Assembly: GCF_000227115.2 (NCBI RefSeq)
Contig: NC_016488.1
Span: forward strand, 372,001-436,000
Direction of reading: 5' to 3'
Length of the DNA stretch: 64,000 bases
Source: Naumovozyma dairenensis CBS 421
Taxonomy: Eukaryota > Ascomycota > Saccharomycetes > Saccharomycetales > Saccharomycetaceae
This document shows, piece after piece, positions 39,909 to 49,401 of this stretch (its first letter is position 1; each line of letters opens with the position of its first letter). The position numbers were made by a program, and so were the translations under genes. The notes under the pieces were generated by a model. That model ran no database searches and was not told the DNA's origin. It saw nothing but the letters and a program-made list of their open reading frames with translations.

Positions 39909-41444
39909 TTATTCCTTACTATCCATAACTTGCTTCACAGGTTCTGTTTGATTAACGTACAATTTATGTTCTTGAATATATCTAATAACGGAATTCGGTA
40001 ACAAATATTGAACGGACATTCCTCTTCTAATAAACAATCTTACCTTTGTAGAGGAAATATCATTATAAATCAATTGTTTAATGACCAAAACGTTTCTTCT
40101 ATGTTCATACATGATATCATGGGACAATAAGAAGGATCTAACATCTGCTCCTGTTCGTTCCACAATCAAACAACCATAATTACCTAAAATATGATGTAAA
40201 TCAGCATCAGCCCAAACGTTTGGTTCACCCATACTTTCAATTAAATCACCACCTGCAAGTAACATAATTTTGACACCAATTTTTTCACCTGTTACAGTTG
40301 TGACACCACCTCTTTTAACGTTAATTTCATGATTAAAATGATCCAAAACTTTTGCAGTTCTTTGATAAGTCAATTGCAAAGATTCCCAAGCATCTACCAT
40401 TAACCAAGAAGATGTTCTTTCACAAGCCAATTCACACATTCTTACTCTATGGAAAGCAGGGGCCAATCCCGGTTTTTGATAATTATCACTAACTGGAGAA
40501 TAATAACCTCCAATCACTTCGAATCTTGTTTGTTCATTAATTGCATCCATTGCCATTTCGAACATTCTTAAATGTAAATAAGTTATAGGAGAAAATGAAC
40601 CACATGCTACTATGACTAATGGTAATTTATTTGAATCTTGTAAAATTTTTGATAATCTATGAGTGGAGAATTCATATGTATCCATGGAACGTGATTGACG
40701 AACTATACCATGTGGTACTTCTTCTAAATCTGCAATTTGATTTTTATGGACCCCTCCTATATTCATTTTAGATAATGTGGCATCGATTGTATTTATGTCG
40801 TTTATATTTGCAAGACGTGGAATTAATTCATTGTCGTTGTTATTCTTATTCTTAATATTATTACTATTATTATTATTATTATTGCTCTTATCGTCGTTAT
40901 GATTAGTATTGATGCTAGTGGTGCCATTACCATTAGTGTTCAAATCGTCTTCATCTGAGGATACTTCTGTAGATAATGGTTGGAAAGCGGAAGTTTTCAA
41001 TGGTATTCTATTTGAATGAGATGATTTAGAAGAATTTGGGACAGGAGCATTTATTGATGTAGTAAAGTCATTATTATCGTTATCATTATTATCATTATTA
41101 TTTATTATTTTTTTTGTATTAGATGATTTCAGTTCAGAAGATTCTGCAATTGCGGAAGTAGAGGAAGACAATAAAGATTTATTATGAGGTAAATGATTGC
41201 TATGTTTCTGTTGGAGTTTCTGTTGGAGTTGATGCTGATGTTTTTTCTTACTTTTATTTTGATTTTTAATTGATGATGGTAAAGATGCTATATTAAATGG
41301 TGCATCGATGGATGCATTTTCATCAGCTAAGACATAAGGTAAGATTGGGCCAGATTTTGGGATTGTTGAAGTTGGAGCTAGAGGTGGATGTGGTTCCTCG
41401 TTCGGAGTAGGCGGTTTAAAATCTGGAGCTCTTGTTGGATCCAT
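39909..41444 (-). CDS. NMA1: Nicotinamide/nicotinate mononucleotide adenylyltransferase
   Basis: Joins NMN or NaMN with ATP to make NAD or deamido-NAD, a key step of both salvage and de novo routes. 511 residues against about 400 in S. cerevisiae. The start MDPTRAPDFKPP is conserved. Residues about 60-215 are a low-complexity Asn/Ser/Lys region encoded by ATT/TTA-type microsatellites, which accounts for the added length. The nucleotidyltransferase fold begins at LPLVIVACGSFSPITYLHLR (about residue 276), with the signature GSFSPIT-x2-H, and closes with ISSTKVRLFIRRGMS and VIRYIQEHKLY. The neighbour TMA10 matches NMA1 (YLR328W) better than its paralogue NMA2. Confidence 0.96.
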   Translation of the reverse strand: MDPTRAPDFKPPTPNEEPHPPLAPTSTIPKSGPILPYVLADENASIDAPFNIASLPSSIKNQNKSKKKHQHQLQQKLQQKHSNHLPHNKSLLSSSTSAIAESSELKSSNTKKIINNNDNNDNDNNDFTTSINAPVPNSSKSSHSNRIPLKTSAFQPLSTEVSSDEDDLNTNGNGTTSINTNHNDDKSNNNNNNSNNIKNKNNNDNELIPRLANINDINTIDATLSKMNIGGVHKNQIADLEEVPHGIVRQSRSMDTYEFSTHRLSKILQDSNKLPLVIVACGSFSPITYLHLRMFEMAMDAINEQTRFEVIGGYYSPVSDNYQKPGLAPAFHRVRMCELACERTSSWLMVDAWESLQLTYQRTAKVLDHFNHEINVKRGGVTTVTGEKIGVKIMLLAGGDLIESMGEPNVWADADLHHILGNYGCLIVERTGADVRSFLLSHDIMYEHRRNVLVIKQLIYNDISSTKVRLFIRRGMSVQYLLPNSVIRYIQEHKLYVNQTEPVKQVMDSKE

Positions 41445-42696
41445 TTTTTATCGTAATTTAAGATGGCAATTTAATAAATAAGGACGTTATAGTAGATTTA
41501 AATTTATTATTATATTAGGCAGCTGAAAAAAAAAATATAATTGAGTCTCGCCAGCGACCAGATACTTAGGTATATGCTCTCTTTTGGAGGCTTTTTTTTA
41601 TCGGTCTCTTTTAATTTTTTTTTATTCTTATTTTTGAATCCACGTATAACGTTAATCTTTCCGTTAAGAAAGATGATTGTTCAAGATATTGAATGAAATT
41701 CTAAACAGATTAGGTTAGATTAGATTAGATTCGAGGTTCCAATTACAATTGGCGCCTTAGAGTTAGAGTATTCGATGACTTTTTTGAAATTTTTGGAGCT
41801 ATGCTTATCTCCATCAACGACAATGTCTGATGCGAATTGCCAATTGAGCGTCAACACAACACAAAACTTTTCTGCTGCCGGTGGCTGGCGGTCATTGCTG
41901 ACTGGCGGCCCGTAAATTTTCAATTCTTGACCAGGCCATGTCCGTATATGATGATGATGATGGACCAAAAACCGGAGTTATATAAATACGACGAGTATTA
42001 TTCGCGGAACCGATTTACTTGGTCCTGGCTGTTGTGGTGTCTGGGTTGCAGAAAGGCACGTGATATACTATTACACAACTGGAGTTAATTTTACGTATAT
42101 ATTTATATATATATGTGTTCTGAGAAAGAAGAAACTCGCTTCCTATGAGAAAATATTTACTAATGACAAAAAAGGGATGTTTACTATTTAATTCAAGTAC
42201 ATAAATTCCTCTGGCCCGAAACAAATTTCTTTCAGTTGTGCAAATTGGAGATATGCTTATCTTTTTTGAAAAACAAACAATCTCTGCTGCTTACGTACGT
42301 ACGGTCTAAAATTCATATAAGGTCATCCATCCATCTACTTGTTGACGATACAGCTACCTATCTATCCTTTCTCTTCATATATTTTCATTTCATCTACATA
42401 AAGCAACTTTTAGAATCCTTCGGCCTTTGAAGACTGTTACGCAATTGATTATCTAAATGGTTTTGGAAGTAGAAATTACAAAGTCATACCTCGAAGCTTG
42501 TACGTACGTACGTAGTAATAGTTTTATTTATTTATGGGGAAATATCAAACTGTTAACAAAGAAAGACACGAAAACAATACTATACCTATCCTTTTGAATT
42601 ACATGCGGGGTAGTGTGATGTCTGGGTCTATGACGAATCCCTCGCCAGACATAATTTTCCTACGGAGAAGGAACACCGGTGCCCCCGCCACGCGCG

Positions 42697-42712
42697 ACGC
42701 TTCTAGAAGCGT
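42697..42712. promoter_or_regulatory. Heat-shock-type palindrome upstream of TMA10
   Basis: ACGCTTCTAGAAGCGT is a perfect 16-bp palindrome containing TTCTAGAA, the TTCnnGAA core bound by Hsf1. It lies about 0.58 kb upstream of TMA10, a stress-induced gene in S. cerevisiae, next to the G-run. Confidence 0.4.
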
Positions 42713-42715
42713 TTT

Positions 42716-42730
42716 GGGGGGGGGGGGGGG
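42716..42730. repeat. 15-base G homopolymer
   Basis: Fifteen consecutive G, followed within 25 bp by GGGGG and GGGG. Such a run is rare in an AT-rich yeast genome and can form a quadruplex. Its exact length in the data is uncertain because long homopolymers are often miscounted. Confidence 0.85.
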
Positions 42731-43038
42731 CCGCGAAGGGGGAGGGGAGACCTGTACCGCCACACCTCCTGATATAGTATAGTATGATATAGCATAGTAT
42801 TGTATAGTATGGAATTGTATGTGAAACTTCCATTTCCGTTTTCTCCTCCTCCCTCCCTCCCTCCTCCCTTCTCCTTCTTTTGGCCACCACCACCAACAAC
42901 AACAACAACAACAACAACAACAGGCTCGCACCCCCGATTGCCCTAACAGGAAATTAATATTGTCTTGCTTGTCGTGTCCTCGTCAATCACGCAGTCTGTG
43001 GAGTGGATACTGCCAAGTAGTTCGGCCGCGTCTCTTAG

Positions 43039-43043
43039 CCCCT
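43039..43043. promoter_or_regulatory. Stress response element (STRE) of TMA10
   Basis: CCCCT, the Msn2/Msn4 site core, about 245 bp upstream of the TMA10 ATG; AGGGG occurs again near 42743-42748. Msn2/4 control of TMA10 would fit S. cerevisiae biology. The motif is only five bases, so chance is possible. Confidence 0.35.
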
Positions 43044-43288
43044 TGTTATTATTATTAGTAGTAGTATTATTATTGATAGTGTAATCATCTTCGGGATCAG
43101 GATCAGGATCAGGATCGGGACCTATATAAATATCACTATTGCACATCTTTTCCAAGATCAAGTTTCATATCTCTTTCACTCTCAAAAATTCATACATTAT
43201 AATATATTCAAAAAAACCAAAGTAAACAACTTTTACTAATAAACAAACAAACAAACACAAACACACACACAAAAACAATTCAATTATC

Positions 43289-43549
43289 ATGACTAGAACT
43301 AACAAATGGACCGTTCATGAATCAAGACCAGATGCTAAATATTTCACTCACAATGGTAATTTTGGTGAAAACCCAGCCAAAGTTAAGAGAGAAGGTTCTG
43401 GTAAAGCCAATTGGGGGAAAGCTGGGGATGAATTAACTGATTTGGTCGAATCAGGAGAAATTAAGCCTGTATTCAACAAACAAAGAAGAGGTTCCAACTC
43501 TCAAAAGAACCAAGATAAAATGAAAGATATTCAAGGATATCATGTCTAA
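43289..43549 (+). CDS. TMA10: Tma10/Stf2 family ribosome-associated stress protein
   Basis: Small hydrophilic protein of 86 residues. Tma10 associates with ribosomes and is a paralogue of Stf2, an ATP synthase-stabilising factor with a protective role in drying. The sequence begins MTRTNKWTVHE, has KYFTHNGNFGENP, the glycine-rich GSGKANWGKAGDELTDL and the end VFNKQRRGSNSQ, conserved along the family. The position between NMA1 and the YLR326W homologue identifies it as TMA10 rather than STF2. The A-rich leader with CAAACAAACA repeats is typical of a highly expressed or stress gene. Confidence 0.93.
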   Translation: MTRTNKWTVHESRPDAKYFTHNGNFGENPAKVKREGSGKANWGKAGDELTDLVESGEIKPVFNKQRRGSNSQKNQDKMKDIQGYHV

Positions 43550-43884
43550 TCATGTAAATAACATCTTCTTATTCCCATTATAAATTTCAATCACATCATA
43601 TCATATCATATCATATCAAATCATATTAACAATACTTTTGCATTGCATATAGTCACATAACGAAACCTTTAACGACCTCATCCTCATATTTTCATATTTT
43701 TTAATAACAAAAAACAAATTAAAAATATATATACATCACATTTTTAAAATGTCTTAATCATTTTATTCATTATATACATTTATATATATATATATATTAA
43801 TAAACTCTTATTTCATTTTTTATTCCTTCATTTTGCCATGCGTGTTTTTGTCCCTATATATATTTTAATCTTATAAAATGTTCT
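43550..43884. other. TMA10 and YLR326W-homologue 3' flanks
   Basis: About 0.33 kb between convergent genes. Contains an ATATC tandem run (about 43592-43615) and TATATA tracts that may serve as efficiency elements for 3'-end formation. No gene. Confidence 0.6.
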
Positions 43885-44622
43885 TTATTTATGCCTTCTT
43901 TGTTGAGAATATTCAGATCTATATGCCACTTGAGCTGGCCTACTAGGCGTTTGTGATGATACAAGCCCGTTATTATTCTGATTATTCTGATTATTGTATG
44001 TTTCTTGATGAACCCTTTGTATCCTTTCCTCTTGTTCTCTTAATCGTTTTTCATTCTGCAATTGTTGAAATTGTTGTTTCTTCTCCAAATTGATTTTTTC
44101 CACTTGTCTCTTAACAATAAAATTATAAACTAAAGCACAATTTCTTGTTGAACATGCATGCATCCATGCAAGAATAACACCCGCAATGGGGACTAAACTA
44201 ATACAAAGATCAACAAAAATATTACCATTCATTTTCAACTTCAATTCAGTACTCAAATGGAATTTTTTATCTGCATCATCAATTAGTTTACTATGAATCC
44301 AATACATTAATGCAGGTCCAATGACAGGGATAATTGATAACATGGGACCCCATCCAATAGTAGAAGTCCAACAACAACATCCAAATATACTACGATCATG
44401 ATTCCAAGCTTCATTCTGTAATGATTTAAAATTCTTACGATCTTTCTTATCAGGGAATAAATCAGGTGATAATTTCAATCGATGTTCTTCACCTGTCTTG
44501 ACATCCTTAGTATAGTATGGATCACGAACTGGTTGGAAATGTTCCTCTGCATAAGTTTGTAATTCATCTTGAACATAATCTTGACCAAATCCTAATAATG
44601 TACTCTCTATGAATCCTGACAT
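43885..44622 (-). CDS. Conserved membrane protein, YLR326W homologue
   Basis: 245 residues, close to the S. cerevisiae YLR326W length of about 240. It has an amphipathic N-terminus, the conserved segment SIFGCCCWTSTIGWGPMLSI leading into a first hydrophobic stretch (about 105-125, IIPVIGPALMYWIHSKL), a second at about 150-175 (LCISLVPIAGVILAWMHAC), then a charged C-terminal coiled-coil with Gln/Asn-rich end. I believe the family is listed as DUF4112; its function is unknown. The place between TMA10 and PEX30 is the same as in S. cerevisiae. RPL38, which lies next to it there, is absent here. Confidence 0.85.
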   Translation of the reverse strand: MSGFIESTLLGFGQDYVQDELQTYAEEHFQPVRDPYYTKDVKTGEEHRLKLSPDLFPDKKDRKNFKSLQNEAWNHDRSIFGCCCWTSTIGWGPMLSIIPVIGPALMYWIHSKLIDDADKKFHLSTELKLKMNGNIFVDLCISLVPIAGVILAWMHACSTRNCALVYNFIVKRQVEKINLEKKQQFQQLQNEKRLREQEERIQRVHQETYNNQNNQNNNGLVSSQTPSRPAQVAYRSEYSQQRRHK

Positions 44623-45367
44623 TCCTTTTGTATCTCAATCTCTTTAAATCTGATGTCCAAACGTTATGCGTACCGGTCACATATATTATCTGCTACCAAT
44701 ACAAGTTATAACAAATCCTTGGAAAATATAGAAGGTCCCCAATACGTATATGTATAAACCAAGCATTTATTTTTCCCCTGCAAGCAAGTACATACAAGTT
44801 AATCAGATGTTTGATATCGTACGTACTGTTTCATTGAAAACACACACTGATGTTATCAAGCGGTGCTAAAAGATATTTTTCCATAACACCAAGATAAAGT
44901 CAGTGAGTAGTGAGTGGTCCCTGCATTTTCCTTCACTCACTCACTCACTCACGTTGTACCTGTGTGGAAAAATACCGCAATATTTTTCCTATGTAAATGT
45001 CACATTCTCACCTTCAGTTTTGCCCTTGCGTCAGTAATTAATATGACGACGCAAATTAAGATTCCTTTATTAGTAAAGGAACCTCAATTCACGCTTGATG
45101 ATAAGATTTCGATATACGTATCATCCTTAGTTGGGAACATATTCCAATATGAGAGAACTCAGAAAAAGAATTCAGTTTAATAACTCCTAGTATTCAATAC
45201 TTACAATTCTTGCAAAGATTTTAATGAAACTATTGTGCTTGAGATATTAAAAAAATACTATTTATCTATATAGTAAAAAAGGGGTATTTTAATTCTGCCT
45301 TGTTTCAGTTTCATTAAATAAAAAATCATATTGGTACCTATTTAAATGAATATATAAATAGTGAGAT
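44623..45367. other. YLR326W-homologue to PEX30 intergenic
   Basis: About 0.75 kb. Holds a (TCAC)n run at about 44931-44951. An 88-residue plus-strand ORF (44914-45180) has a protein-like second half from 45043 (MTTQIKIPLLVKEPQF) but no known relative. RPL38 is not here. Confidence 0.5.
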
Positions 45368-47344
45368 TCATGAATCTTTCTTTCCCATATCAGAATTATC
45401 TCTTTCATCGTTCATGTCACTCAACCATTTCTCAAGCTTATTTGTTTGGCGAGATTTATTATTCGAAGATGTGAGTTTATACTCTCCATCATCTTCCCCT
45501 GCTTTTGATGAATTTTCTTGGTAGTCTGTACTAGATGATATCCCGATTTCAGATACACGCATCTTCTCATTACTTCCAGACTCACTTGTGTGCCTTTTTG
45601 CTATTTGCTCAGTCATCGCATCAGCTTCATCAGCATCATTTTTATTCTTGTTTTTTTCCTGTTCTAATGGTTTTACCTTCTCAATGGCAACATTGGGTAA
45701 GTTACTACTATTTCTTTTATTATTTCTAGTATTACTTTCAACTTTTTTGGGGACTCTAATTAATTCTGCTGTTCTAATCCATCTTCTTCTTCTTGTATAT
45801 TTAGAATATGAATCTTCAATGGACGGTTTCTTCCAAGTATTATCATAATAGATGAACCCATCATCTAATCCTGGATTTGCCGTAGTCTTAGGTTTTGTAT
45901 TTGGAACTTCAATGGCACTATCATTCGTTAAATCCAATCTCCAAGTTTTATCTACCCATTTCCAAACCATTTTGAAATGATTGTTACTCTCCGTGATTTC
46001 ATCAGCATTTTCTTCATCGTTTGGTAAATTGAAATTTTCAGGAGAGGGAGCTTCATTTAAAAATTCATCAGTCCATGGAGTTCTTTCATAACTTAACATA
46101 CTTTGTTTCCAACCAATACCTAACCAACGACGTTGATTTTCATACAAGACATAAGTAAACCTAATTGGTTTTGTATCCATCGCCAATACGTCATATTGTA
46201 AGTTTTCTTGCTTATCATCATCAAACTCATCATCGCTTGTGAAATTGTGATTATGATCTTTATGAGTATGAGTTGATGATGATAATTTTTGAACTTGTTT
46301 ATGAACCACAGAAAGTATACCCTTTTTCTTATCTTTTTTATTAATCCCACCTAAATCTAACCCTGTAATATAAAATATTAATAACCTAACAAATTTGAAT
46401 TTCCATAGTAATCTTCTTGTAACTTTTGCCGCGGGGGAATGGTAAGTGATTAAAAATAGTCCAAACAATAGGATGGATTTATTTGCCGATAAGACGAATA
46501 TGTTAATTAAGAGATAAATTGGTGATAATATTATCATTGTGAAAAACAATCTTTTAATTTCATCTTCTTTGAAGTTATAAAGTGGTGATAAACAAATGTT
46601 GAATTTTAATGATACTGAGTTCATCAATTTGATAATTGTTTCTAAATTTGGTCCTGTTTCAAAAACAATATCATTATCGTTTCCATTCTGTATCTCCATA
46701 TTTGTGCTATGCTGATCATTATCTTTGTCGTGGCCATCGTGGTGATTACTTATGTTTTCATTCGTGTTTTTGCGTAAATTCCATTGAATCAATTTATCAA
46801 TTTGACAATATGACAAAAGCAAAGAAACGATAATCAAATGACCAAAATATTTGATTAACACTTGGAAATAGATACACATAAAGATGTAAACTAAAACCAT
46901 TAAATTTGATTTCCAAATATTTTCATCAGTCCATGTAATGATACTTAGCCATTCATCTAATATAATTAAAAATGGATATAATTTGAGCAAAGATCTTGAA
47001 ATGGAAGGTGGTGTAGATGATAAGAGTGGGGATGATGCTAACTTGATGTTTCCCCCTACATGGGATATTTTTTTCTTATCAGTAGAGGAATCCATAGAAC
47101 CATTGTTGTTATTGTTGTTGCTATTGCTGTTGCTACTTCTGTGACTATTGTTATTCATTATTGGAGTGTAGTCATCATCCATGAATTGAGCACGTACTTC
47201 TTGTTTTTTACTTCCATTTGCTGAATTTGTTGTTACAGGAGTCTTCGGTGAGACAGGAGAAGTAGCGGGATAAGAAGTAGTAGTTCCTGTTCCTGTACCC
47301 TTTTCTGATGTTGCCGATGGCGTTATTTTATCAAATGAACTCAT
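45368..47344 (-). CDS. PEX30: ER/peroxisome membrane-shaping protein Pex30
   Basis: Reticulon-like ER protein that marks sites of peroxisome and lipid-droplet budding and limits peroxisome number. 658 residues against 523 in S. cerevisiae. Motif SPLLSSTPPSISRSLLKLYP leads into membrane segments at about 140-190 and 275-310. The dysferlin domain follows: FTYVLYENQRRWLGIGW with SYERTPWTDEFLNEAPSP, and WKWVDKTWRLDLTNDSA with YTRRRRWIRTAEL. Added length comes from N-terminal Asn/Ser-rich and central His/Asp-rich insertions. PEX31 and PEX32 are related; synteny supports PEX30. Divergent from CWC24. Confidence 0.94.
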   Translation of the reverse strand: MSSFDKITPSATSEKGTGTGTTTSYPATSPVSPKTPVTTNSANGSKKQEVRAQFMDDDYTPIMNNNSHRSSNSNSNNNNNNGSMDSSTDKKKISHVGGNIKLASSPLLSSTPPSISRSLLKLYPFLIILDEWLSIITWTDENIWKSNLMVLVYIFMCIYFQVLIKYFGHLIIVSLLLSYCQIDKLIQWNLRKNTNENISNHHDGHDKDNDQHSTNMEIQNGNDNDIVFETGPNLETIIKLMNSVSLKFNICLSPLYNFKEDEIKRLFFTMIILSPIYLLINIFVLSANKSILLFGLFLITYHSPAAKVTRRLLWKFKFVRLLIFYITGLDLGGINKKDKKKGILSVVHKQVQKLSSSTHTHKDHNHNFTSDDEFDDDKQENLQYDVLAMDTKPIRFTYVLYENQRRWLGIGWKQSMLSYERTPWTDEFLNEAPSPENFNLPNDEENADEITESNNHFKMVWKWVDKTWRLDLTNDSAIEVPNTKPKTTANPGLDDGFIYYDNTWKKPSIEDSYSKYTRRRRWIRTAELIRVPKKVESNTRNNKRNSSNLPNVAIEKVKPLEQEKNKNKNDADEADAMTEQIAKRHTSESGSNEKMRVSEIGISSSTDYQENSSKAGEDDGEYKLTSSNNKSRQTNKLEKWLSDMNDERDNSDMGKKDS

Positions 47345-48227
47345 ATTGGGTCGATATTTGTATGCCTAGGGGGTATGTATACATCAATGGGAAACTAACG
47401 GATATATGTCTACAGTTCTAAATTCAAAGAAAAAGTAGTGGTTCATTGTTAACATCTATTGTTGTTCCTGGTCGATGTATAATCGACGTTCATACCAACA
47501 ATGGTCTAGAATTTATTAAAGAACCTTTTAGGTTATCCTCCGAAATCACACTCTAGCATACCGATCACGTGCAAGGGCACTTTCCGGCGATAATTGAAGT
47601 ACATTATATTATGTAAAGGGTAAATAAATGATTTGATTACCAACTTCTGTTTTCTTATATGATTGCCACAATGCAGTAGGTGGATAGTTCACTTTATCTA
47701 TTTCATAGTTAAGGGATGAGTTTATGGCTTTGTATAAAAGATTGTTGTCATCGATCGGCAAAAGGAGCGTGATGGAGTATACCGGAGGTGCCTTCCTCAT
47801 GAGGACTGATAGAGTTATCAGTCCTCAGTATTACAAAAGTTATTATATTCAAACATAGGCTATGGAATAGACTCTCTACATATATATATATCCAACCCAT
47901 GAATCTCTCTTAGGGGTAACGCCCAGATACTTTTTAGTTATAGTTAGACTTATAGTTATACTGTGTCAATGTGTGATTTAAATAGCCGCCCAAATGCAAC
48001 AACGTTGTACCTGTAAGATACTATACGGGTACTTTTATGGACTAAATTAGACAATAACTTAGCTAAGCCGTATATAATCTTTCATACATATCTAATCCAG
48101 CAACATAGAGAGTACTCAAGTATTCAGGAAGATAAAAGAGCTCTATTAGTGTCCTTATATCGATCCACACTGACTAGCTTTTTGCGTAGTACCGTACTTC
48201 CTCCTCTTTTAAACTTATTTTAAGAAG
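47345..48227. other. PEX30-CWC24 divergent promoter region
   Basis: About 0.88 kb. Contains a perfect 12-bp-arm inverted repeat at 47800-47827 and a 63-residue minus-strand ORF (47609-47800, MRKAPPVYSITLLLPIDDN) that looks protein-like but unknown. CACGTG-type sequence ATCACGTGC near 47562 could be a bHLH or Cbf1 site. Confidence 0.5.
47800..47827. repeat. Perfect inverted repeat
   Basis: Left arm TGAGGACTGATA and right arm TATCAGTCCTCA are exact complements around the 4-base loop GAGT. Location is intergenic, at the ATG of a small minus-strand ORF. Confidence 0.9.
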
Positions 48228-49007
48228 ATGTTCAAAAAGAGAAGCAAAATATCCATATCGAAGGACTCACAAGAAAAGAAAAGAAGAAAATTGGAACCAA
48301 CTACTGCCTCTACTAATAAACATACAATAAATGATGATAAAGGTGAAGCGCAACGTGAAGATGTTGATGATATCCCAAATTCACCTAGTCTGAAAAGAGT
48401 CCATATAAAGGGAACCATTGCTTCCTCGTCTTCTTCCTCATCGAAATCTCGACTCAACGAAATAAACTCATTAGAGAAGGAAAATGAAAAAGTTACTGAA
48501 GATGAAAATGATAACGAAAGTACGCTGAATACTGATTCTCCACTGGGAGGCACCCTTAATATAAACATGAAAGGTTCAACATTATCTCAAATTAAACAAC
48601 CAAAGAATGTTAAACAAACAATATTGATGGATTATCAACCAGATGTTTGTAAAGATTTTAAGCAAACTGGATATTGCGGTTACGGTGATAGTTGTAAATT
48701 CTTACATTCAAGGGATGATTTTAAAGCTGGTTGGAAATTAAACCAAGATTGGAAAATTAATGATGATACATCTTCAAGCATTATAAATGAGAATATACCA
48801 TTTAAATGCGTCATTTGTAAGAATGATTATAAAAATCCCATCGTGACAAATTGTGGTCATTATTTTTGTGCCAATTGTTTCTCAAATAGAATGGTCTCTG
48901 AGAAAAATTCAAAATGTTTCATTTGTAATGAAGATACTCAAGGTGTAGCAAGAATTGCTACAGATTTGAAAAAAAATTTGAAAAATAGAATCGCAAATGA
49001 AACTTAA
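48228..49007 (+). CDS. CWC24: Pre-mRNA splicing factor Cwc24
   Basis: Spliceosome factor of the RNF113 family that binds the 5' splice site in the activated complex and is released before branching. 259 residues, the same length as in S. cerevisiae. Basic N-terminus with KKRSKISISKD, then a CCCH finger at about 141-160 (CKDFKQTGYCGYGDSCKFLH), a helical linker, and a RING finger at about 194-234 with CVIC, CGHYFCANCF and CFIC. All zinc ligands are present. Convergent with MMS22. Its activity matters for the introns of ERV1, REC102, RPS25 and EFB1 in this window only in the general sense. Confidence 0.96.
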   Translation: MFKKRSKISISKDSQEKKRRKLEPTTASTNKHTINDDKGEAQREDVDDIPNSPSLKRVHIKGTIASSSSSSSKSRLNEINSLEKENEKVTEDENDNESTLNTDSPLGGTLNINMKGSTLSQIKQPKNVKQTILMDYQPDVCKDFKQTGYCGYGDSCKFLHSRDDFKAGWKLNQDWKINDDTSSSIINENIPFKCVICKNDYKNPIVTNCGHYFCANCFSNRMVSEKNSKCFICNEDTQGVARIATDLKKNLKNRIANET

Positions 49008-49401
49008 AGTCTTTGATTTTTCAATATAAACGAAAAAAAAAAAGTACCTTCAGGTTATTGCGATAAAGGGAACCACGATAAACTCCTATGAAAGAACAAT
49101 ATTAGAGGAACTACGTCTACTCATGAATAAATAATGACCATTCAAATAGAGATTTCCCTATAAGCAAGTAAAGGAACCCAGACAATATTACGTAGGTTAC
49201 GGAAATTTTTGGAGGAATGTACAATCTTGAATGCGTTTTCGTTCACATGTAAGAACAAGACAGTACCTTAATTCGTTTTAGCGTATTATTTATAGATTAT
49301 ATACAATGCATAGGTTATAACAATAATATATTAACAATAATAATGCTGAGAAATGTCATCAAATCATACCCTTATCTAGATTATAAAGAACTACCGTAAC
49401 A
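49008..49401. other. CWC24-MMS22 convergent intergenic
   Basis: About 0.4 kb of 3' flanks from two convergent genes, AT-rich, no feature seen. Confidence 0.6.

Larger units (their letters stand above)
41445..43288. other. NMA1-TMA10 divergent intergenic region
   Basis: 1.84 kb. Contains a GC-rich patch with a 15-G run (42716-42730), a 16-bp palindrome with a heat-shock-type core, a (CAA)n tract near 42890-42921, a GGATCA repeat near 43097-43119 and GTAC-rich motifs (ACGTACGTACG near 42294 and 42503). The many short ORFs here follow the repeats and look spurious. Confidence 0.55.

Noticed and set aside
42599..42931. Two cysteine- or leucine-run ORFs on the minus strand
   Set aside because: They are translations of (CAA)n and G-rich tracts, not genes.
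47800..47827. Inverted repeat as a bacterial-type terminator
   Set aside because: The window is yeast nuclear DNA and no T-run follows.
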